In this document: positions 1 through 8,764 of the stretch, in pieces
Numbering within the stretch: position 1 is the stretch's first letter
Layout: the number at the start of each line of letters is the position of its first letter
Assembly: GCA_014649155.1 (NCBI GenBank)
Contig: BMSM01000032.1
Span: 1-64,000, forward strand
Source: Streptomyces griseoviridis
GTDB lineage: Bacteria > Actinomycetota > Actinomycetes > Streptomycetales > Streptomycetaceae
Direction: 5' to 3'
Length of the DNA: 64,000 nucleotides
Notes under the pieces: model-generated
Databases searched by the model: none
Seen by the model: the letters and a program-made list of their open reading frames with translations, nothing else
Told to the model about the DNA's origin: nothing
Program-made: the position numbers and the translations under genes

Positions 1-1
1 C

Positions 2-226
2 GCCCAGTCCCGCACCGTCAACACCGAGATGATGCTCGCCGCCGCGCAGGCCCTGGCGGGCGTCGTCACCGAGGACGAGCTGAACCCCAACTACATCGTG
101 CCCTCGGTCTTCAACGACAAGGTCGCCGGCGCCGTCGCCGGCGCCGTACGTGACGCCGCCGAGGCCGCAGGCGTCACGGCACACACCCACACCGAAACCA
201 CACCGCGCTCCACCACCGCGCTCTGA
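2..226 (+). CDS. NAD-dependent malic enzyme, C-terminal end (5' truncated by window edge)
   Basis: The last 74 codons of a larger gene are visible, open to the left edge. The segment ELNPNYIVPSVFNDKVAGAV is the usual C-terminal stretch of bacterial malic enzymes, which oxidatively decarboxylate malate to pyruvate in the cytoplasm. The final residues (THTETTPRSTTAL) are a low-complexity tail. No catalytic residue lies inside the window, so cofactor preference and integrity cannot be judged. The fumarylacetoacetase-family gene begins 25 bp downstream on the same strand and may be cotranscribed. Confidence 0.8.
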   Translation, partial: AQSRTVNTEMMLAAAQALAGVVTEDELNPNYIVPSVFNDKVAGAVAGAVRDAAEAAGVTAHTHTETTPRSTTAL

Positions 227-251
227 CCCGTGACCTACTGAAAGACCCCTC

Positions 252-1103
252 ATGTACCTGATGCGCATCGGGCCAGCCGGCTCCGAGCGGCCCGTCGTCC
301 GGATCGACCAGCACACCTACATCGATGTCACCGACCTGGTCAGGGACTACGACGAGGCGTTCTTCGCCGCCGGCGGCCCTCGTCTCCTGCACGACGCCGT
401 CACGGAACGCCTCGCCGCTGGTGCCGTCAACCGCTTCGCCGGGGAACGGATCGGCGCTCCCATCGCCCGGCCCCACCAGATCCTCGGCGTGGGCGCCAAC
501 TACCGCGTCCCCGGCGCCGACGCCTTCCCCGCCGATCCACTCGTCTTCTCGAAGGCACCCAACTCCCTCTGCGGCCCGTACGACCCCGTCCTCATCCCAC
601 GGGGCTCGGTACACACTGACTGGGAGGTGGAACTGGGCGTCGTCATCGGCACGCGCAGCCACTACCTGGCCGACGACGACGCCGCCACCGCCGCCATTGC
701 CGGATACGTCCTCGTCAACGACCTCAGCGAGCGGGCGTGGCAGAAGGGCCGCGGCGGACAGTGGATCATGGGGAAGTCCGCGCCCACCTTCAACCCGTGC
801 GGCCCCTGGCTGGCCACCCCCGACGCTGTCGGCGACCCCGCACGGCTGCGCCTGTGGCTGGACCACAACGGCACACGCCGTCAGGACGGCACCACGGCGG
901 ACATGCTCTGTGACATCCCCCGCATCATCCGCCACCTCAGCCAGTTCGTCGTCCTGGAACCGGGGGATCTCATCAACACCGGCACCCCCTTCGGCGCGGG
1001 CAAGGACCTCGACCCGCCGCGCTACCTCTCCCCCGGTGACACGCTCACCTGCGGCGGCGACGGACTGGGCAACCAGCACCAAGCGGTCATGGCTGCGTCC
1101 TGA
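252..1103 (+). CDS. fumarylacetoacetate hydrolase (FAH) family protein
   Basis: This 283-residue protein has the FAH C-terminal fold. It shows the family blocks ILGVGANYR near residue 77, the metal-ligand region DWEVELGVVIG, the NDLSER motif and the C-terminal TGTPFGAG turn. Members hydrolyse or decarboxylate 2-oxo or beta-diketo acids from aromatic degradation (2-hydroxyhepta-2,4-dienedioate isomerase, acylpyruvase). The length is normal for the single-domain type. The ATG at 252 lies 25 bp after the malic enzyme stop, so coupling to pyruvate/oxaloacetate metabolism is possible. The exact substrate cannot be read from sequence. Confidence 0.85.
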   Translation: MYLMRIGPAGSERPVVRIDQHTYIDVTDLVRDYDEAFFAAGGPRLLHDAVTERLAAGAVNRFAGERIGAPIARPHQILGVGANYRVPGADAFPADPLVFSKAPNSLCGPYDPVLIPRGSVHTDWEVELGVVIGTRSHYLADDDAATAAIAGYVLVNDLSERAWQKGRGGQWIMGKSAPTFNPCGPWLATPDAVGDPARLRLWLDHNGTRRQDGTTADMLCDIPRIIRHLSQFVVLEPGDLINTGTPFGAGKDLDPPRYLSPGDTLTCGGDGLGNQHQAVMAAS

Positions 1104-1249
1104 CCGCTTCGGCCGTTGCGAACACCAGTTGGCAGCCACGTCGTTCGAGCCGTCGATGAGTGCCTGGGTGACGTCCTAGGTGGAGGCGGTCACGTCGACG
1201 TCGAGGGTGAGGTGAAGGTGAGGGTGTCGGCTCCAGTCACGGTCTCGAT

Positions 1250-1440
1250 CGCCGCGTTCGGCCTACTGCTGCTCGTTTCTGGTCACCGCCGCTGGCGTGC
1301 AGACTCCACCGCCGGGATGCCTCTGATCAAGCGGGCACCCCGAGAGCACCGGCGACTGCGGAAGATCTGAGTCGACGGCTGCGACTACCGGCAACACCTG
1401 GATGAGCGGGCCGTCCGGCTGGGCATCGACCTGGCCTCTG
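1250..1440 (+). pseudogene. IS5-family transposase remnant
   Basis: Short stretches in shifting frames match the core of IS5-family transposases: GLLL, then LVTAAGVQ in one frame, then DSTAG, then an LRKI*VDG...YRQHL...LGID block in another. The stop at 1368-1370 (TGA) sits where the family normally has Trp (RKVWVDGGYR), so it is a nonsense change. At least one frameshift separates LVTAAGVQ from DSTAG. No intact ends or inverted repeats were recognised. The remnant abuts the 3' end of a truncated alcohol dehydrogenase gene, which suggests insertion followed by deletion. Confidence 0.6.
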
Positions 1441-1468
1441 GCCCCGTGGCTTCAGGCGTTCGAAGCCG

Positions 1469-2002
1469 TCACCGGCCGGGGGCTTTAGCGGGGGTTTCCA
1501 CGGCCTGGGCGGTGATGCCGCCCCGGCCGATCACTCCGACGCGCATGCCGTTGGTCAGGCCGCCGGCGGTGACCATGGCGTGGTAGGAGGTGATGCCTGA
1601 GTCGGTGGCCATCGCGCCCATCTCGAAGGACAGCTCGTCGGGCAGCCGTACGAGGTTGACGTTGGTGGCGCGGATCTTGGGCCCGTAGCCGCCGTCCCAG
1701 GCGCCGTAGCCGATGGCGTCGCCGTCGGGCATCACCGGCGTCAGTCCGATACGGTCGCCGACCTTCCACTCGTCCATGCCGGGACCGACCTCGCTGATCA
1801 CCCCGGCGTTCTCGTGGCCGAGTGTCATCGGAATGCGCGGGAAGGACTGCATCCACTTCGGGTCATCGAGGGCGCCGACGTCGGAGTGGCACAGGCCGGC
1901 GGCCTTGACAGCGATGACGACCTCGCCCGGGCCCGCGTGCGGTTCGGGTACTTCTTCGCGGGTCGGCGGTCGGCCGGTGCCGTGGAATCGCCACGATTGC
2001 AT
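1469..2002 (-). pseudogene. zinc-type alcohol dehydrogenase, 3' truncated
   Basis: Reading from the ATG at 2002, the protein begins MQSWRFHGTG and has the GroES-like fold of medium-chain alcohol dehydrogenases. It shows the zinc/proton-relay residues in GLCHSDVG, then LGHENAGVISEVG and GDRIGLTP, and reaches the start of the Rossmann domain (VGVIGRGGITAQ). It then stops at about 177 residues, where the family has about 340. The lost half includes most of the NAD(P) domain, so activity is unlikely. The break lies beside the IS5 remnant. A weak AGGTGAG ribosome-binding site precedes the ATG. Confidence 0.7.
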
Positions 2003-2206
2003 GTGTCTCACCTGTCTTGTGTTCACGGCGGACACGCGGGGGCGGTGCAATCGCCGACGTGTGTGCCGCACCGGATGTGCCTGCGGTGTTCGTAGGGGAT
2101 CAGGGGGCTGCCGTGGTGGCTGCCCGCTCGCGGCGGGCCCGTGGGGCCGGGCCCGCCGTCGCACTACCGGCGCGGCTGGCGCACGGGTTGAGCGGGGTGA
2201 TGCTGG

Positions 2207-2941
2207 TCAGCGGTGGGCGGCGCGGTTCATCTCGACGACGTCCTCCCGGGTGGGCGTCTCACCGAGGGTGGCGAAGCGCTCCAGCATGCTGTCGCGCACG
2301 CGCGCGTCCTTCTCTCGGTCGGCGGCGGCGAGCGCCGCGGGCAGCTCGTCCAGGGTCAGCTCGGTGCAGTAGGCCGGGCCCATGGGCTGCTGGCGCCAGG
2401 AGTCGGCGAGCACGCCGGCGTCGTAGGGGTCGAAGCCGGTGTCGTCGACGAGCTGCATGGCCACCCGCCGGGCCTCAGGGGAGTCGGCGGCGACCGGGAG
2501 AGCGATACGGCCCTCGGTGCCCGCGGGCATGCCCATGGTGCGCTGGGTCTCCGCCAGGGCGGCGTTCCACGCCTTGACGACCGGACGGCCCAAAAGCTCG
2601 GCGTTGCGCACGCTCTCCACCTGGCCGTTCTCGACGGCCTCGATGCGGCCGCTGAGGTGGGGGTAGTAGTTGGTGGTGTCGATGACCACCGTCTCCTCGT
2701 CGGCGTGGGCGAGCGGGCCGGCGAGTTCCGGGAGCCGGTCGAAGGGGATGGACATGATGATCACGTCCCTGGCCCACACGGCGGCGTCCAGGGCCACGGC
2801 GCGGGCGCCGTCCTCCAGCACATCGGCCGGCACGGCCTCGGGGCCCCGGGCATCGGCGACCTGCACGTCGTGACCGGCCGCGCTGAGCTTGCGGGCCAGA
2901 TTCCCGCCGATCGCACCAGCGCCAATAACGGTGATTTTCAT
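2207..2941 (-). CDS. NAD(P)-binding reductase of the F420-dependent NADP reductase-like family
   Basis: A 244-residue protein with an N-terminal Rossmann motif (MKITVIGAGAIGGNLARKL) and the family blocks IIMSIPFDRLPEL and VVIDTTNYYPHLSGR. Members use NADP(H), often with F420, or reduce small substrates. The TNYYP block is typical of the putative dinucleotide-binding subgroup rather than classical Fno. The start at 2941 is preceded by AGGAC at suitable spacing. A paralogue with the same GNYYPYRDGRI block lies at 4955-5671, on the other side of the TetR and LLM oxidoreductase genes. Confidence 0.8.
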   Translation of the reverse strand: MKITVIGAGAIGGNLARKLSAAGHDVQVADARGPEAVPADVLEDGARAVALDAAVWARDVIIMSIPFDRLPELAGPLAHADEETVVIDTTNYYPHLSGRIEAVENGQVESVRNAELLGRPVVKAWNAALAETQRTMGMPAGTEGRIALPVAADSPEARRVAMQLVDDTGFDPYDAGVLADSWRQQPMGPAYCTELTLDELPAALAAADREKDARVRDSMLERFATLGETPTREDVVEMNRAAHR

Positions 2942-3056
2942 GATTTGTCCTATCTGTGGGTGCACTGCTCCTAAGGGCAGCACGGGGTGATGGCGGGGCG
3001 AGCATGCCCGCGCCGGGGTCATGGGCGTCGATGGCGGGCGCGGGCGCCCGGTACGG

Positions 3057-3701
3057 CTATTCGGGCGTGTGGCCCGTTTCGTGCAGGCATCCCATCGCCT
3101 GGTCCGCCAGGTCGGACAGGGACGCGGTCCCGCCGGTGGCGATCCATGCGTCGGTGGCCGCATCCAGGCAGGAGATCGCCGCTGCGGTGAGCGCGTTCGC
3201 CCGCATGTCGGTGACCGGACCGGCAGATTCGCCGAGGCGGCGGGCGACCTCCGGGGCGATCATGCTGTGCCAGCCCTGGGTCTTCTCCCAGTGCCGCGTC
3301 ATGAGTACGCACGCCTGGCTGAGCAGCCGCACCATGTCCGCGGGCGATCCGGGCCTGCCGGGCCCGGCCTCGGTGATCACGTCGAAGGCGCGGCGCAGCG
3401 CGTACCAGGGGCTCTCGTCAGCGGGACGGGCGGCGAGAGCGTCGGCGACCTGGCGGCCGTACTCGCCCACCCGGCCGAGCACGACTTCCTCCTTGGTGCC
3501 GAAGTACCGGAAGAACGTGGTGCGCGACAGGCCGGCCGCGGCGGCGATCTGCTCCACGGTCGTGTTCTCGAAGCCCTGCTCGGCGAAGAGCCGGAAGGCG
3601 ACGTCGCTGACCTCCGCGCGCATCGCGGCACGCGTCCGCTCACGCAGCGAGGCGCGCTTGGGCGGCGCGGGGGTGGAGGGGGTCTTCGTGGGGTCGGCCA
3701 T
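3057..3701 (-). CDS. TetR/AcrR family transcriptional regulator
   Basis: A 214-residue regulator. An N-terminal TetR helix-turn-helix spans about residues 20-68 (VAFRLFAEQGFENTTVEQIA, then AAGLSRTTFFRYFGTKEEVV), followed by an all-helical ligand domain. The ATG at 3701 is chosen over an upstream in-frame GTG because it leaves a normal N-terminus and keeps the divergent promoter free. The gene is divergent from the LLM oxidoreductase at 3851, and a 29-bp imperfect palindrome lies between them. It therefore probably represses that gene and perhaps itself. The ligand is unknown. Confidence 0.88.
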   Translation of the reverse strand: MADPTKTPSTPAPPKRASLRERTRAAMRAEVSDVAFRLFAEQGFENTTVEQIAAAAGLSRTTFFRYFGTKEEVVLGRVGEYGRQVADALAARPADESPWYALRRAFDVITEAGPGRPGSPADMVRLLSQACVLMTRHWEKTQGWHSMIAPEVARRLGESAGPVTDMRANALTAAAISCLDAATDAWIATGGTASLSDLADQAMGCLHETGHTPE

Positions 3702-3720
3702 GCCACCGAGTGTACACAGA

Positions 3721-3749
3721 CCCAAAGTGGAACTAAGTACCAAGTTGGG
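3721..3749. promoter_or_regulatory. putative TetR operator, 29-bp imperfect inverted repeat
   Basis: The site starts CCCAAAGTGGAACT and ends AGTACCAAGTTGGG around a central A. All but four positions match their mirror base. It lies in the divergent gap, 20 bp upstream of the TetR start and about 100 bp upstream of the LLM oxidoreductase start. This is the position and dyad form expected for TetR autorepression with divergent control. It is a sequence-only assignment. Confidence 0.55.
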
Positions 3750-3850
3750 TTACGGTTGCAGCTACCGACTCCGTACCACACGCGGAAGCGGCACTCCCAT
3801 CGCCCCGAGACGTCAGCCCTGAATCGGGCGGTAGCAAGGAACGGCAGACC

Positions 3851-4870
3851 GTGAAGCTCTCCCTCGTCGAACTGGCCACCGTCGCCCCCGGCACCGACAA
3901 GCCGCAGGCCCTGAACGACGTCCTCGACGCCGCCCGGCAGGCCGAAGACCTCGGCTACCACCGCATCTGGTACGCCGAGCACCACGACACCGCCGGCTTC
4001 GCCGCCCAGGCCCCGGAGATCCTCATCGCCCTGGCCGCCCGCGCCACCTCACGCATCCGGGTCGGCTCCGGCGCGGTCCTCCTCAACCACTACAGCCCCT
4101 ACAAGGTCGCCGAGACCTTCCTGCAGCTCGAAGCCCTCGCCCCCGGCCGCATCGACCTCGGCCTCGGCCGCGCCACCGCCGGCCCCCTCGTCGACCTCGC
4201 CCTGCGCCGCGACCGCCACACCCCGCCCGCCGACGACTACAACCAGCAGATCGAAGAGGTCCTCGCCCACCTCGGCCTGCACCCCGACCACGGCAGCGCC
4301 TTCGCCCGGCTGGACCCGCCCGCCGGCATCCCCACCCGGCCCCAGGTGTGGATCCTGGGTTCCTCCGGCACCAGCGCACAGACGGCCGCGGAACTCGGCC
4401 TCGGCTACGCCTTCGCGGGCTTCATCAACCCCGACGCCGCCCCCCGCGCCCTGCTCCGCCACGGCGCGTACGCGCACGCGGTCACCGGACCCGCCGACCG
4501 GCGCGCCCTCCTGGCCGTCAGCGCCGTGGTCGCCGACACCGACGCCGAGGCCCGGCGCCTCAGCTGGACCAGGACCGCGCTGCTGGCCCGCACCATCCGC
4601 ACCGGCACCTCCACCCCCGTGCCCACCGTCGAGGAAGCCGCCGCCGAGCTCAGCGACGCCGAGAAGAACGCGCCCACCGTCATCACCGACGGACGCTGGC
4701 CCCGCCAGATCGCCGGTAGCCCCGCCACAGTCCGCGACCAGATCGAGCAGATGACCAAGGCCACCGGCGTCGACGAAGTCATGATCCAGGACATCGTCGC
4801 CGACCCCGAGGCCCGCGCCCACTCCCGGACCCTGCTCGCCCAAGCCCTCGGCATCTCCCCCGGTGCCTGA
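3851..4870 (+). CDS. LLM-class flavin-dependent oxidoreductase (MsnO8-like)
   Basis: A 339-residue bacterial-luciferase-like TIM-barrel protein. It opens KLSLVELATV and has the characteristic YHRIWYAEHHDTAGFA block near residue 37, VGSGAVLLNHYSPYKVAE and the FQL/LEALAPGRIDLGLGRA motif. Such enzymes use reduced FMN or F420. The start is a GTG. Flanking NAD(P)/F420-reductase-like genes on both sides suggest a supply of reduced cofactor, which is an inference. A divergent TetR gene and operator make inducible expression likely. The substrate is unknown. Confidence 0.85.
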   Translation: MKLSLVELATVAPGTDKPQALNDVLDAARQAEDLGYHRIWYAEHHDTAGFAAQAPEILIALAARATSRIRVGSGAVLLNHYSPYKVAETFLQLEALAPGRIDLGLGRATAGPLVDLALRRDRHTPPADDYNQQIEEVLAHLGLHPDHGSAFARLDPPAGIPTRPQVWILGSSGTSAQTAAELGLGYAFAGFINPDAAPRALLRHGAYAHAVTGPADRRALLAVSAVVADTDAEARRLSWTRTALLARTIRTGTSTPVPTVEEAAAELSDAEKNAPTVITDGRWPRQIAGSPATVRDQIEQMTKATGVDEVMIQDIVADPEARAHSRTLLAQALGISPGA

Positions 4871-4954
4871 CCTGCACCACATCCCACATCCCACCACCGG
4901 ACGCGCCCCGGGCCCACCCGGGGCGTCCCCCTCACGAAAGAAGGCTGAACAGCA

Positions 4955-5671
4955 ATGACGACGCTGGGCATCATCGGAAGCGGCAACATCGGCAGCGCCG
5001 TCGCACGGCTGGCCGTCGCCGCAGGCATCGACGTGGTGATCGCCAACTCCCGCGGTCCCCAGACCCTGACAGAACTCATTGAGGAACTCGGACCGCGCGC
5101 CACCGCCGGCACCGTCGAACAGGCCGGTAGAGCCGGGGAGACGACCCTGCTCAGCATCCCGCTCACCGCTTACACGCAGCTGCCCGCCGGGCTGCTGCGC
5201 GACCGCCTCGTCCTCGACACCGGCAACTACTACCCCTACCGTGACGGCCGGATCGCCGAACTCGACTCCGACGACCTGACCACCACCGAACTCGCCCAGC
5301 GGTGGCTGCCCGGCGCCCGACTGGTGAAAGCCTTCAACAACATCCTCGCCCACCACATCCCCCAGCTCGCCCGACCCGACGCAGCCCCCGACCGCACCGC
5401 CCTGCCCATCGCCGGCGACGACCCCGCCGCCAAGACCCAGGCCGCACAAGTGATCCACCGCCTTGGCTACGACACCGTCGACGCCGGACCCCTCGCCGAA
5501 AGCTGGCGCTTCGAACCCGAATCCGGCGCCTACACCCCCATCTACCTCGCCGACTCCAACACGGCCCCGCAGAACATGCTCCAGGCCCCCGCCGCACCCT
5601 TGCCCGCCGACACACTGCGCGCCACGCTGCAGACCAGCAAGCGGGCCAAGGTTGCCGAACGCACCTTCTGA
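4955..5671 (+). CDS. NAD(P)-binding reductase, F420-dependent NADP reductase-like (second paralogue)
   Basis: A 238-residue protein with the Rossmann start TLGIIGSGNIGSAVARLA and the blocks LLSIPLTAY, VLDTGNYYPYRDGRIAEL and KAFNNILAHH. It resembles the reductase at 2207-2941 in architecture but is clearly diverged. GAAAGAAGG lies just upstream of the ATG. The gap to the LLM oxidoreductase is 84 bp on the same strand, so the two probably form one transcript under TetR control. A role in regenerating the flavin or F420 cofactor of the oxidoreductase is plausible but unproven. Confidence 0.82.
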   Translation: MTTLGIIGSGNIGSAVARLAVAAGIDVVIANSRGPQTLTELIEELGPRATAGTVEQAGRAGETTLLSIPLTAYTQLPAGLLRDRLVLDTGNYYPYRDGRIAELDSDDLTTTELAQRWLPGARLVKAFNNILAHHIPQLARPDAAPDRTALPIAGDDPAAKTQAAQVIHRLGYDTVDAGPLAESWRFEPESGAYTPIYLADSNTAPQNMLQAPAAPLPADTLRATLQTSKRAKVAERTF

Positions 5672-5857
5672 AGATCTTTCAGCCCCCTCGGGCGGTGCGA
5701 AGACGACGCCTTCCTTGAGGCCACCCGCCGCCGAACCGCCCGAGCCGTGCAAGGCCGATCTTTCGCACAAACGACGGCGAACTCAAGCGGTCAACTCACC
5801 GCTCTTCAGGAGGCCACGACAGACTTCCGTGTGAGTGCGCAAGCCCATGCGTCTTGC

Positions 5858-6301
5858 ATGGACGATCGTTGCGTGCGTGGGTGCTGGCATCCAGGTCGGC
5901 CCGGCGGAACGTGCGAAGGCTGCGAGCTGTCCAAGAAGACCGGAGTCCCCACCCGGATGCTCCGGTACTACGAAGAGCAGGGACTCATCACACCGCGCCG
6001 TCTCGACAACGGGTACCGCGAGTACGACGAGTACCTCATCGACCGCGTACACAAGATCCGTGGACTGCTCGACGCGGGCGTCCCCACGCGCATCATCGGC
6101 GACATGCTGCCCTGTCTCGACCAGGGCCCGGAGATCGTGGTGACAGATCCGGACCCAGAGCTGCGCGAGATGCTGCTCGCGCAGCGCGAAAAGATGACTG
6201 AGCGGATCGCTTTCCTGGAGCAGAACCGCGACGCACTGACCCGTTATATCGAGGCGATGGACATCATGGCAGGGGTGCTGCCTGCAAGGGGCGCACGGTG
6301 A
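5858..6301 (+). CDS. MerR family transcriptional regulator, start region disturbed
   Basis: The body is a clear MerR regulator: ELSKKTGVPTRMLRYYEEQG is the winged-helix start, followed by RVHKIRGLLDAGVPTRIIGDMLPCL and a C-terminal coiled coil. The usual N-terminus is M-R-I-G-E-L-S. Here the DNA reads GTG CGA AGG CTGC GAG CTG at 5911, which is one base too many to join a canonical GTG start to GAGCTGTCC. In frame, the nearest starts are the ATG at 5858, used here without a good ribosome-binding site, or a TTG or GTG further up. Either the start is unusual or a one-base indel has damaged it. Confidence 0.65.
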   Translation: MDDRCVRGCWHPGRPGGTCEGCELSKKTGVPTRMLRYYEEQGLITPRRLDNGYREYDEYLIDRVHKIRGLLDAGVPTRIIGDMLPCLDQGPEIVVTDPDPELREMLLAQREKMTERIAFLEQNRDALTRYIEAMDIMAGVLPARGAR

Positions 6302-8059
6302 GCCGCCTGCGGATGTTAGATGTCATGACCAAGGTCGATCGGTGCCGGAACTTTATCCGTCGCTTGGTCCCCGTGTCCTGGCCCGGGCGACCGGAACGTA
6401 CGTCCTCACTTGCGACGCCCGGCGGGCGCTGACCATGCTGCTGGTCGCCTGCCCGCGCGCGGGCAGGCTTCGCCACCCGGCCGCCATCAGCGCGGCCATC
6501 GGCAACGGCGCCCTGATCAAGAGCGGCTCTCACCCGGCACCGGTCAGATCACCGCCGTCGTCCCTGCGGGGCCGGTACCCTCGACGTCGACCGCCCGCTG
6601 GTTACCGGCGTCGTCGCACTCCACGAGAATCACACCCCCGCCTGGTGACGGCGAGACCCGGTGCGGCCTGCGGGAGCAGTTGCTCCTGCCTCACCTCGTG
6701 AAGGGCCTGCGAAGCCCAGCCGATGACTTTCCAGTGGGTGTCGGGGGAGACGACGAGGTGTCGCCGCACGCACGACTCCAGCAGGCGGCTCGTCGCCGCC
6801 CCGAACTGCTCGGCTTCCCCACGACTCAGGGCATGCAGCCGCCGCAGGAGTTGGCCGGTGCCCCTCAGGCCCGGCCTGCGAGCCAGGACGTCGGGGCCCT
6901 CGGTGGTGCTCCTGTCGACAAGGGTGTGGGCCAGTTCCCGTTGGCCCGTCAGCGTAAGGATGTGCAGGAGGTCGGGTGCTTCCCTCGCATCGGCCGCGCT
7001 CCCGAGGCCGATCCGGCAGAAGCCCGCCATGGTCGACGCCGGCCGCGATCTCGTGATCCCACTGCTCGTCCCAGACGCAGGTCAGCTTCAGCAGCTCTCG
7101 CATCGCACGGGGGGCCGGCAAGACGAGAGACGATCTTCAGCCACCTCTCGTACACCGGCGCCTTCATTCAGGAGAGATTCCCTTGCCCCGGGAGCACGCC
7201 GAGTCCCGCTGGTTGTCTGCCGAGTCTGCCCTGGTTGCTGGGGTCCTGCTCGTACTGGAACCCATGCGTGAAAGTCACCCACGCGTGATGGGCGTTGCGC
7301 AGGACGTCGAGCAGCCGGCCCCCTGTCCCGGCTGGACTGCTCGTCCTCCGCCGTCCGGCCGAGCTATCGAGCTTCCGCAGGTGGTCGAGCGCCTGCATGC
7401 GCGTCTTCCTGCGGTTCAACGGCCTCAGCGCCGGTACCGCCCCGCCGCCCGTCTTCATTGCCGGCCCGTTCATCGAGGACGTTGCGCAGGACAACGTCGA
7501 TGTACCGGACTGTGAATCGTTCGGTGACTCCCGATCACGGAAGACGCATCGATGACCAGTGAGAACGTGGCCGAGTACGAGGTCGGCGAGGCGGCAGCGA
7601 CTGCGCCGGCGAAGGCTGTGGACGGCCAGCTGATCGATGAGCTGGTGAGCCGGGCCCGGGAACCAGCGGGCAAGCGCATCGAGAAGGTTCCGTACGGTGG
7701 GCCCGGGCCGGAGTTGTTCGGCCCAGGCGGTCCGTGTCGACCTTGCGCCGGAACAGGGGGCTGCGGCGCACAACGCCATCTTGTACTCGGCGTACAACTG
7801 GTCGGCGTCCAGCCCTGTGAGCTGGGCTTTCGTAGGCTGGGTGGAGGCTCTGCCAGCGCCGGGGACTCCTCCGGGACGTTCTGCCCCGCATGACACGCGC
7901 CACGTGTCCATCGCGGCCAGTCCGCGTCCGGCGTGAAGCGGGCGCAGCAGGCGGGCGTGAACCGCCGGGTCGCGGGCCGCGATGCCATGTGCCTCCGGGA
8001 CCAGCCGTCCCCGGGCGCGCGGCGATCTCCGCGGTTCCTCCGGTCAACCTCGTACCTGA
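6302..8059. other. decayed region without an intact gene
   Basis: No frame across this 1.76 kb gives a credible complete protein. Protein-like segments occur on the minus strand but change frame repeatedly. The clearest is described at 6602-7167. Another spans roughly 7540-7860 (LTGLDADQLYAEYKMALCAA, then LLDALARWFPGPAHQLIDQL in the same frame). No family was recognised for either. The stretch separates the MerR gene from the 3' end of the nan operon. Confidence 0.55.
6602..7167 (-). pseudogene. frameshifted gene of unknown family
   Basis: Three minus-strand frames join into one plausible helical protein: MKAPVYERWLKIVSRLAGPP from 7167, then AMRELLKLTCVWDEQWDHEI in a second frame, then GSAADAREAPDLLHILTL through WKVIGWASQALHEVRQ in a third. 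The amino-acid composition is natural throughout, and Trp and Tyr residues are well spaced, unlike the shadow frames. At least two frameshifts are needed. I do not recognise the family. Sequencing error rather than decay cannot be excluded. Confidence 0.4.
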
Positions 8060-8764
8060 TCAGAGATCATCTTCCTGGCCGCCTCCCGCCCGCACCAGTG
8101 CGCCGACGAATCTCGCAGTCAGAGCGGTCGGCGCGGTGATGGCCGTGCCGACCACGACGCTGTGGGCGCCGCAGGCGAGTGCCTCCGCAGCCTCCTCGGG
8201 GGAGCTGATCCGTCCTTCGGCGACGACCGGTACGGAGATCGCTGCCGCGAGCGACGACACGAGAGCCAGATCCGGGCCGGTTCGCCTCGGCGTCCCGGGA
8301 ACGTAGCCGGAGAGAGTGGTCGAGACGAAGTCGGCCCCCTGTGCGGCGGCGGTGACGCCCTCGGCGAGCGTGGCGACGTCGGCCATGACCAGGGCTCCCG
8401 CCGCGTGTACGGCGTTGACCAGCTCGGCGAAGGTGGAGCCGTCCGGGCGCGGCCGGTCGGTGGCGTCGGCGGCGACCACGGTCGCGCCGGCCTCGGCGAC
8501 GGCCAGGGCGTGCCGGACGGTCGGGGTGATGTACACGCCGGTGTCGCCGTCCTTCCACAGGCCGATCACCGGAAGGTCCACGGCCGCCACGATCGCGGCG
8601 ACGACCTCGGGCTCGTCGGCGCGGATCGCGGAGCCGCCGCCGGCGGCGGCCGAGCGGGCCAGACGCACCAGGGTGGCGGTCTCCCGCATGGGGTCGCCGG
8701 GGGGCGCCTGGCAGGAGACGATCAGCCGGCCCCGGAGCGCTTCGGCCAGGTGCTGTGCGGTCAT
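8060..8764 (-). CDS. nanE: N-acylglucosamine-6-phosphate 2-epimerase
   Basis: A 234-residue TIM-barrel protein of the NanE family. It converts ManNAc-6-phosphate to GlcNAc-6-phosphate, the last dedicated step of sialic-acid catabolism. Family blocks are GRLIVSCQAPPGDPMRE at the N-terminus, VIGLWKDGDTGVYITPT, VVAADATDRPRPDG, then DFVSTTLSGY and VVAEGRISSPEEA (phosphate-binding end), and VVVGTAIT. The ATG at 8764 overlaps the nanK stop by 4 bp (ATGA), so translation is coupled. It is the last gene of the minus-strand nanA-nanK-nanE operon. The length is normal. Confidence 0.9.
   Translation of the reverse strand: MTAQHLAEALRGRLIVSCQAPPGDPMRETATLVRLARSAAAGGGSAIRADEPEVVAAIVAAVDLPVIGLWKDGDTGVYITPTVRHALAVAEAGATVVAADATDRPRPDGSTFAELVNAVHAAGALVMADVATLAEGVTAAAQGADFVSTTLSGYVPGTPRRTGPDLALVSSLAAAISVPVVAEGRISSPEEAAEALACGAHSVVVGTAITAPTALTARFVGALVRAGGGQEDDL

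Noticed and set aside
5687..5744. CTCGGGCGGT...ACCGCCCGAG as a terminator after the second reductase
   Set aside because: The 10-bp arms are perfect but separated by 38 bases, so a functional terminator is doubtful. It was not listed as a feature.
4049..5770. 573-codon frame antisense to the LLM oxidoreductase and reductase
   Set aside because: Gly/Val-rich shadow of two well-supported genes on the plus strand.
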